From contig JARFXM010000007.1 in NCBI GenBank assembly GCA_029532625.1, positions 248,001 to 312,000 on the forward strand: a stretch of 64,000 nt of DNA, in the 5' to 3' direction. The translations under genes were made by a program, and so were the position numbers. Positions 57,487 through 64,000 of this stretch are shown piece after piece. Position 1 is the first letter of the stretch; every line of letters begins with the position of its first letter. Under the pieces are notes generated by a model. It ran no database searches and was not told the DNA's origin. It saw nothing but the letters and a program-made list of their open reading frames with translations. The stretch is from Lomentospora prolificans. Taxonomy: Eukaryota; Ascomycota; Sordariomycetes; Microascales; Microascaceae.

Positions 57487-58872
57487 ATGCTCCAAGAATT
57501 ACCATTCCTCAAGTGTCTCCTACCGCACAAAGCCCCGCCAACATCCACCCAGAACATCAAGCGATTAGCCCATCCCGCCCTGTCAAGGAGCAGTGTTTCC
57601 AGGATGACAACCTATACCCGAACCATCACCCAGACGGAGAACCCGGCGTCGGTTCCCGAAGAAGCCGCGTCGAAGCCCCACCACGTCCTCAAGAACGGCC
57701 GCGTAACCAAATTCAAGAACCCGTATCCGTCATGGGGCGAAGGTTCCAGCATACTCACCATTCTCGGCGCCATGTTCCGGTAAGTTTTGTTCGCGAGGAA
57801 ACAATCTCGTCGCTTACCCCCCCGCGCCTCCAGGTCCAAGATCGCCGGTGAACTCCAATCCGTCGTCACCACGCCGCCCACCGTCCCCGTCGTCAAACCC
57901 ACCTTCCTGCCCACCCGCACCGCCTCCGACAAGCTCCGCGCCACCTGGCTCGGCCACGCGTGCTACTACGTCGAGTTCCCCTCGGGCCTCCGCGTCCTCT
58001 TCGACCCCGTCTTCGAGGACCGCTGCTCCCCCTTCACCTTCCTCGGGCCCAAGCGGTACACCGAGCCGCCCTGCAAGATCGCCGACCTCCCCACCGTCGA
58101 CGCCGTGCTCATCAGTCACAGCCACTACGACCACCTCTCGCACAGCTCCGTCCTCGAGGTCCAGGACCACCACCCCAACGCCCACTTCTTCGTCGGCAAG
58201 GGCCTCGAGAAGTGGTTCAGGCAGACCGGCATCAAGTCCGTCACCGAGCTCGACTGGTGGGAGGATGTCGACTTTACCCTGACCGCCGAGAACAAGGAGG
58301 CCGGTGCTCCCTCTACCTCTGTCTCTGCCTCTGCCTCCCCTTCCTCCGCCGCCGACCCGGCCTCCATCTCTGCCCGCGTCTCGTGCACCCCCTGCCAGCA
58401 CACCTCCGCCCGCGGCATTTTCGACAAGGATACCACCCTCTGGTGCTCCTGGGCTGTCAAGTCCGGCGGGAAATCCGTTTGGTTCGGCGGTGACACCGGA
58501 TACCGCGCCGTGCCCTATCTCCCCAGGGCCATCGACGACTACGGCCCGGACTACGAGCACCTCCCACGCTGCCCGCAGTTCAAGCAGATCGGCGAGCACC
58601 GCGGGCCCTTCGACCTCGGCCTCATCCCCATAGGCGCGTATTACCCTCGCGCCGCCTTCTCGCCTATGCACGGCAATCCCTTTGACGCTGTCGAGATCTT
58701 TAGGGAAACCAAGTGCGCCCGTGCGATGGGTATCCACTGGGGCACTTGGGCGCTCACATTGGAGGAGGTCCAGGATCCGCCTAGGCAGTTGAAGGCGGCG
58801 CTCAAGAGAAAGGGGCTTCCTGAGACGGGGGCATTTGATATCTGCGATATTGGCGAGAGTCGAGAGTTCTAG
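57487..58872 (+). CDS. NAPE-PLD / Fmp30-type zinc metallo-hydrolase
   Basis: Metallo-beta-lactamase-fold enzyme resembling N-acyl-phosphatidylethanolamine phospholipase D and yeast Fmp30. Two exons (57487-57779, 57834-58872), 443 residues from the first ATG or 404 from the ATG at 57604. The zinc motif HxHxDH is visible as LISHSHYDHLSH. Other family pieces are TWLGHACYYVEFPSGLRVLFDPVFEDRCSP, TPCQHTSARGIFD, VWFGGDTGYR, LIPIGAYYPR, MHGNPFDAVEIF and GIHWGTWALTLEE, supplying the remaining His/Asp ligands. The longer start adds MLQELPFLKCLL... to SSVSR, basic and free of acidic residues after the first few, like a mitochondrial presequence; Fmp30 is mitochondrial. A Ser/Ala insert (SVSASASPSSAADPAS) near the middle is unusual. 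Coding sequence is very GC-rich, which makes long open frames on the other strand. Confidence 0.9.
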
Positions 58873-59391
58873 GTTGTTTTCAGCCGGGGAAGGGGGGAAA
58901 ACAAAAAGCTTTTGTAAGATAACTTTGGTGGGACTGCGGGAGCGAGCGGTCTTGATTTCCATCTTTACCTTGTGTGTTTTTTCTTTCTATGTTCCACCCT
59001 GTAATTGTCGAGGTCTTTGCGATCCTACATTTCACATCTACACGCCAACAATAATACTAGTCGTAAGACAAACCCAACTCCCAACCCCCAACCCAAATGG
59101 AGGAGTAACGCTGTAATCGATTCATTGGTGGCTATGGACATCCATTAACGTCCATGACCGTTCTTTCGAGGATAGCCCTGCGAATGCCAACTCCACACAC
59201 ATGAGGTCATGAAAAACGTTTCAACACGCTCTTTTTCCCTTTTCGTGGTTTTTTTATATATAAAAAAAAACCACCTGGTCCACCTTTCGCTTTATTGTGC
59301 CATAAAACCAGAAAAAGCCTGCTCACCATGCGGGGGTAATATCACGCTGAGTCTATGCACTTGATCATATAACATAAAAAAAAAAGCCAAG
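58873..59391. other. Convergent 3' region with long A/T hairpin
   Basis: 519 bp between two stops, with no gene. At 59245-59274 GTGG followed by seven T, a short AT core, nine A and CCAC forms a nearly perfect inverted repeat. Its position between convergent genes suggests a shared 3'-end signal; this is inference. Confidence 0.65.
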
Positions 59392-60451
59392 CTATAATTG
59401 GCCATCCCCAGCCGGCGCAAAGTGAACAACCGGCCCAGAAAAGAAGACGGGATCGGCCGAGTCGGACATCCTATTAAAAGCCATCACCAGACCCATGGCA
59501 GCGCCGGCAGCGACACCGCCGACGACGACCATCTGCAACCCGCCAAAGAGGCCGTGCAGTACGCGATGGGAACCGCGCCAGCCGGAGACGACGCAGGTCT
59601 TTACGTAGCCGAAGAGGAAGAGGGCGAGGGCCATGACGGCGACGGAGATGTAGAGGCCCTGGAGGACGTGGTGGACGAAGAAGTAGGGGACGAGGGGGAT
59701 GAAGCCGCCGAGGAAGTAGCCCATGGCGATGGTGAGGGCGGAGGTGAAGGCGCGGTTGGTGGGGGGTTCGAGGGCGCAGTGGGAGAACTTTATGAGGAAG
59801 TCGACGAGGTGGGGGGAGGAGGCTAGGTGGTCGGTTAGGGCGTCTAGTGCGGAGGCGTCGAGTTCGTAGGGCTCGAACACGGAGCGGATGTCGGAGCGGA
59901 CGGTGATGGGGTCGGACTCGACTAGGGCTTCCGTTTCGGCTCTGGTTTCGCGGTACGAGGCACTGCGGGGGGATCGTGTTAACAAGTCTGCTGTCCCGCC
60001 GAAATCGGGGGATTGCGCAAGGGGAATATAAGTACGGGAAAGGAAACGGCAAGATGAAACACAGGAATCGATCGATAGTAACTCACGCTTCGCTTTTCGC
60101 TCCCAGATATCCTCCAAGGCCCATAGATATCGCACCGGCAATAAGTTCGGCAAAGCCACCATAGATGACAACCTTGGTATCCCCAAGCGCAGACAGGCCC
60201 GCCGTCAAGGCGAACGGAACGGTAAGGCCATCAGAGAGGCCAATGGTGGCATCTGATATGACGCGGGGATCGATCCTGGTCTTGCTCTTGGCGGCCGCGT
60301 CCTTGGAGTTCAACGACTCGATGTCGGATTCCACTACCGTATCTGTGGACGAGCAGCGACGACCGGTGCTTGGTGAACAGCTTCTCTCTTGGGAGGCTGT
60401 AGCTGCTTTTGGGGAGCCGAAGAGAGCCCGCTTTAAAAGGGCCAACGACAT
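59392..60451 (-). CDS. Vacuolar iron transporter, Ccc1/VIT1 family
   Basis: Integral membrane protein of 311 residues from two exons (60451-60087 and 59962-59392). The VIT1 family moves Fe2+ (and Mn2+) into the vacuole to detoxify and store it. The N-terminal ~60 residues are Ser-rich and cytosolic. The family core reads VISDATIGLSDGLTVPFALTAGLSALGDTKVVIYGGFAELIAGAISMGLGGYLGAKSEA, with the conserved Asp, Gly and Glu positions of transmembrane helices 1 and 2. Exon 2 continues ASYRETRAETEALVE, the acidic linker that binds metal, then three more hydrophobic segments (TIAMGYFLGGFIPLVPYFF, LYISVAVMALALFLFGYVKT, GLQMVVVGGVAAGAAMGLVMAF). Five membrane helices fit the family. The splice keeps phase (KSEA|ASYRE). 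No iron-responsive GATA site was found with confidence. Confidence 0.93.
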
Positions 60452-62456
60452 GATGCGGTGGTGGGCAGTTTGCTTGATTTGCTTGAGGCCAGGGGATGTG
60501 GTGGGAGAGATGGCAGGGGCTTATTTGTAGGAATACGTCACCGAGTCGCGATGGACACGGCGAGCGGTGGAAGAGCGGGATTGACAAAAAGGGGAATGTA
60601 TGTCTGGGAAGGGGAGAGACGAAGGTGTAAGGGACGGAGAGTAGGTGCTCTTTTATCAATGTTTGGGGGAACCGCGAGTGTAGATACTACAAAGAAGAAG
60701 AAGAAGAAGAAGGAAAGAATAAGCAATCAAGTTGTCAGCACAACAGAGGGAGTAAAAAGTAAACTGGCACATCGACCGTCAATGGGACGGCACGTTTATA
60801 CTATAAATATAAGAGCTAGAAGGGCAGGCACGGCGAAAACAGTTGGAAAGAATCAGATGCTGGCATTTGGTCAGCAACATGGACAAACAGCACAGGCAGA
60901 TCTCCTCCGCCATCACTGTTATTAATAGTGTGGCCAATTCCCGTGCCAGCGATAACCATTGCCAGCGTGTTAGTGCTAGCTAGTGCAAGAGTGCCAGCAA
61001 TGCTGGATGGATCCATGGCCAGCAATGTCAAATTTTCTGCTATTATGACCCAGACCTGCACGTCACAAAGTAGGAGCACTTTCCCTTTTCCTTTTTTTTC
61101 TTCCTTGTTTTTTTCCGCTTCCTTCTCTATCTCCGCCCCATCGGCCATCTCGCAGGACACATGGAAGGGCGTGGTCGAGCTCTCACGAATGAGCGATGGA
61201 CCGAATGGGTCAGCAACATTGGCGACAACTCTATTGGCTCACGTCGAGAAACCGGGTGGGCTCCAAGACCCCGGGCGTGCACGGCGCTGATTGCAAGCGA
61301 AAAGGGAAAAATGGCGGGGGTGGTTGTGTCCTTGACCACAGTGACGGCGGGCTGGCCTGGCGGCCGGTACTCCGAGAAGCCTCCAGCTGGCTGGCTTGCA
61401 AATTCAAAGTTCCCCGCCCACTATTATTATTGCGTAGCATGTGTTGTAGTTGTATTTTCAGCCGCTCTTTTGTTCCTATCTCGTATCATCCTTTCCTTTG
61501 AATCCCTTTTTCTTGGAGACCTCAATGAGTAATTTGGATCGCTGGCTCTTTTGGATCCTTTCCTTCTCTCCCTGGTCGAATTCTTCAGTGTCAACCATAT
61601 CTGGACGAATCCAGCCATGAATCGAGGGTCAATTCGCGAGACATGGTGTCCAAGTCTTATCTCCGGATCCTACTCGTCCAATGGATCCCATCGCATTTCT
61701 AAGCTAGCCGGCTGCTAGTCGGCCAGTGGACAGACAAACTTTATACTTTATTTCGCCCAGGCTGGCTCCGTGGCTGAGGCTGCTACCTATTTAGGCAAGG
61801 AAACACTGAACGGAGCACCAAGGTACTTGGAGAGCCGCCACAGCTAGCCATGCAGTTTATCGTGAAAAACGAAAGCCAGAGCATCAAGGCAGCCAGCAAG
61901 TACTTCGTATTAGGGCCTGCAAGCTAGTATCCTAGCTCGCCCAAGGGGTTCACGTCAAACTCCATCCATGCTCCGTTCCAGCAGGATTCCGGTGGCGAAC
62001 TGGCAGCCGCTCGCTGTGCCTGTGCCAGCTCCCAACCCGAGCCGTACAGCTCGTCTTGACGTAATCATTCACAGGACCACACACTATTACCACGCAAAAG
62101 TATATTAAGAATCGTGTCCCAAATCAAACAAAATTCCACGCTACCCATCGATTGAATGCACCATCCCGATCGCAATTTCTTCGTCGCTTTATCCCAGCTA
62201 CCTACGTAAATCCCCGAGCCCGGCCACGCAACACGTTTTTTCCCCATCTCCACCTCTTGTCCGAGAAACCAAGGAGCTTCGACGCCAAAGAGAACCAAGC
62301 CCGTCCCCTCCCATCTCGAGCGGGGTTCCCATCGAAAAAACTCCGGAAACTGCAAGGCTTCCGCTACCTTTTTTATCATTTTCGGAGCTCCCATCCCCCC
62401 CACAAACCCCCCCCAAAAAAAACTCCGTGGGTTCTCAAAACCACCTAACCACCGCC
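60452..62456. other. 2.0-kb intergenic region
   Basis: No supported gene between the iron transporter start and a small plus-strand gene, so it should hold two divergent promoters. It contains an (AAG)n run at 60691-60715 and several copies of GCCAGC or its complement between 60940 and 61025. Confidence 0.5.
60691..60715 (+). repeat. (AAG)n microsatellite
   Basis: About eight AAG units about 240 bp upstream of the iron transporter start codon, so possibly in its promoter or 5' UTR. Confidence 0.9.
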
Positions 62457-62714
62457 ATGCCCAACCCCCTACATGACTCCGATGTTTCGAAGCAGGCGTC
62501 TACAAAGGAGGAGGAGGAGAACCAGAACCAGCACCAGCACCAGTACCAGCAAGTGACGGACGACTCTTCTGCCATCGCGTCGCGTCCCACTGGTGCCGGG
62601 GTTGATACTGGCGCTGGCACCACGCGGGACAAGACCGAAGCTGAGAAGGAGGCCGATCGGCTCTATGAAGAGGCTATGGAAGAGGAGTATGCTAAAAGGG
62701 AGGGTGGTGCTTAA
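62457..62714 (+). CDS. Small acidic protein of unknown function
   Basis: 85 residues without introns. The N-terminal half is rich in Gln, Asn and His (ENQNQHQHQYQQ). The C-terminal part, TRDKTEAEKEADRLYEEAMEEEYAKREGGA, is a charged helix that looks conserved in form with small uncharacterised Pezizomycotina proteins ending in a similar EEEYAKREGGA. I recognise the shape but no function. No signal peptide or membrane segment. The ATG at 62457 is the first in frame; an upstream extension would need a GTG. Its small size leaves real doubt, but the helix and the codon usage support a gene. Confidence 0.6.
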   Translation: MPNPLHDSDVSKQASTKEEEENQNQHQHQYQQVTDDSSAIASRPTGAGVDTGAGTTRDKTEAEKEADRLYEEAMEEEYAKREGGA

Positions 62715-63101
62715 ATAGAAACAAGGCAAGGTAACTACATCTAGCCCTCGTCGCTTAAGGAATATGTCTCACAGTCCAACTTTCGTGCCTTACACCTCAG
62801 TCGTGCTGACTAGAGCCGTGATTTGCTATTTCTATCCAATACTCCCTACCTATGGCTGCCTAGCTCGCAGCTACAGCCAGCCAGCCGAACAACAACTGCC
62901 TTTAAAAAAAACCATATCCATGGATGCTTGTATACATATCCTCATCGTGGGTGTGTCAATGCAGTAAATCGATCCCATCCCATTCGGTCCCGCTCCACTC
63001 CACAATGTTGAAAAGCCGACTCACTCCTTTCCTTCAATGGCTCCCTCCGCAGCAGTGCCTCATTTTCGACCAGCCAGGCCCTACTACCTATCCCCCATCA
63101 C
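62715..63101. other. Convergent 3' region
   Basis: 387 bp between the small acidic protein and the GH47 mannosidase, with no gene seen; presumably both 3' UTRs. Confidence 0.5.
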
Positions 63102-64000
63102 CTAATCCTCTATCCAACCATCCTCGGCCTCCGTCGACGATCCACCAAACACCCTCAGCGGATGAGCCTCCGTATTATACACCCAAAGATCCCTCCCGCT
63201 CTTTCTAACCTGCACCTCCGAATCCTCATCCACAAGTATAAGATACACATACTTCAACACCTCCGAGAACCAAAAGCTCTCCTGAAAATCATAAAACATC
63301 GTCACCCCATCCACCAGCTGCACATCGTAAATCGACGACAGCCCGCTCCCCACCGAGCATGTATTGTTAATCTTGACAAAGGCATCCCATGCCCACTTGC
63401 GGTACATCTCGTCGCCCGTCGCCCGGTACGCGTAGTAGTAGCTCTCAATCACCTCGGGCCGCAACGAGTACTGCGAGTTGACGAGCCAGAACCCCGCCTT
63501 CTCGTAAAAGTCGACCTGCTGCTCCGGCGGCGGCTGGTTGTTGGCCGCGTCGAGCGCCGTCGCGTTGTCCTGCCACTGGAAGAGCTCCGGGCCGATGCCC
63601 GTCGTCGTTTGGACGTAGCTTTCGCGGCAGCCCGCGGTTAGCTCGAGGCCGAAGTCGATGTAGCGCGGTTCGTTGAGCGCAGTGCCTCCGAGGATGAAGT
63701 TGCCTCCGTGGAAGCATGACACTGGGGCATGTTAGTCGGGGATTGGGACCTGCTGTCTTCATTTTTTTTTTTTTGGGGGGGTGTGGGGGAAGAAGCTTAC
63801 GGTGGCCGCTGTAAAAGTACCGCGTCTGCCCCAGGTACATGGCCAAGAACGTCAAATCCGGCCGGGTGGTGGGATGCGACGCCAGGTACTCCATGCTCGA
63901 ATCCGCCGCCAGAACCCACCGATCCTTGTACGACTCGAACCGAACCGGGTCATACACGTACATCTTGATCAGATACTCGTAGAAGCTGTCCGTCCCGCCG
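63102..64000 (-). CDS. GH47 alpha-1,2-mannosidase, C-terminal part
   Basis: Class I (inverting, Ca2+-dependent) alpha-1,2-mannosidase, which trims N-glycans in the secretory pathway or outside the cell. Only the last two exons lie in the window: 64000-63801 (cut by the edge) and 63721-63102. The splice restores YFYSGHLSCFHGGNFILGG. Family signatures are GGRTDSFYEYLIKMYVYD at the edge, HLSCFHGGN with a conserved Cys, NNTCSVGSG (second Cys, possible disulfide), YDVQLVDGVTMFYDFQESFWFSEVLKYVYLIL and the diagnostic VYNTEAHPLRVFGG, whose Thr binds calcium. Sequon-like NNT and NAT sites fit a secreted glycoprotein. The fungal secreted and the ER/Golgi subtypes cannot be separated without the N-terminus. 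Confidence 0.93.

Noticed and set aside
57814..58962. 382-codon minus-strand frame
   Set aside because: Gly/Val/Glu-rich shadow caused by the high GC third positions of the metallo-hydrolase on the plus strand, which has clear catalytic motifs.
59398..59826. 142-codon acidic plus-strand frame
   Set aside because: Asp/Glu/Gly/Val-rich complement of the iron transporter exon.
1..64000. Secondary-metabolite cluster, mobile element or defence system
   Set aside because: No polyketide or peptide synthase, transposase, reverse transcriptase, terminal repeats or NLR-type genes are seen; the content is housekeeping.

Overview
The window is nuclear DNA of a filamentous ascomycete (Pezizomycotina, perhaps Eurotiomycetes). 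Genes on both strands are split by short introns (mostly 50-130 nt) with GTAAGT/GTATGT/GTTAGT donors and visible CTAAC branch points. The proteins recognised have typical filamentous-fungal architecture. I see no transposon, CRISPR array, rRNA or confidently recognisable tRNA.

Left part (1-31 kb): SEC13; a Whi2-like BTB protein; a GPATCH1-type spliceosome-associated G-patch protein divergent from a KIN1/MARK kinase; the CCR4-NOT subunit Rcd1/Caf40; a 4.3-kb gene-poor stretch; a bZIP factor; a DUF1295 membrane protein convergent with fructose-1,6-bisphosphatase; PEX11; an SR-type splicing factor; an Mdm1/SNX-type sorting nexin; and the tRNA m7G46 methyltransferase Trm8.

Middle part (31-53 kb): a small one-helix membrane protein; homoserine dehydrogenase divergent from a CCDC174-type protein; a DUF7820-like single-pass membrane protein; a BCS1-type AAA ATPase; HMG-CoA synthase convergent with a DHCR24-like FAD oxidoreductase; an HSL-type alpha/beta hydrolase; and PEX14.

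Right part (53-64 kb): the kinetochore protein NDC80; a NAPE-PLD-type metallo-hydrolase; a Ccc1/VIT1-type vacuolar iron transporter; a small acidic protein; and the C-terminal part of a GH47 alpha-1,2-mannosidase that runs off the end.

The genes are mainly housekeeping (secretion, splicing, mRNA decay, peroxisome biogenesis, sterol and amino-acid synthesis, chromosome segregation). I do not see a new multi-gene system. The most notable features are in gene structure. SEC13 has a first coding exon that is only the ATG. The SR-protein gene has a 6-nt microexon and PEX14 a 7-nt microexon. The sorting nexin has a short last exon hidden behind an in-intron stop. The BCS1-like and DUF7820-like genes each have a one-base frame break at a homopolymer run, most likely sequence errors.
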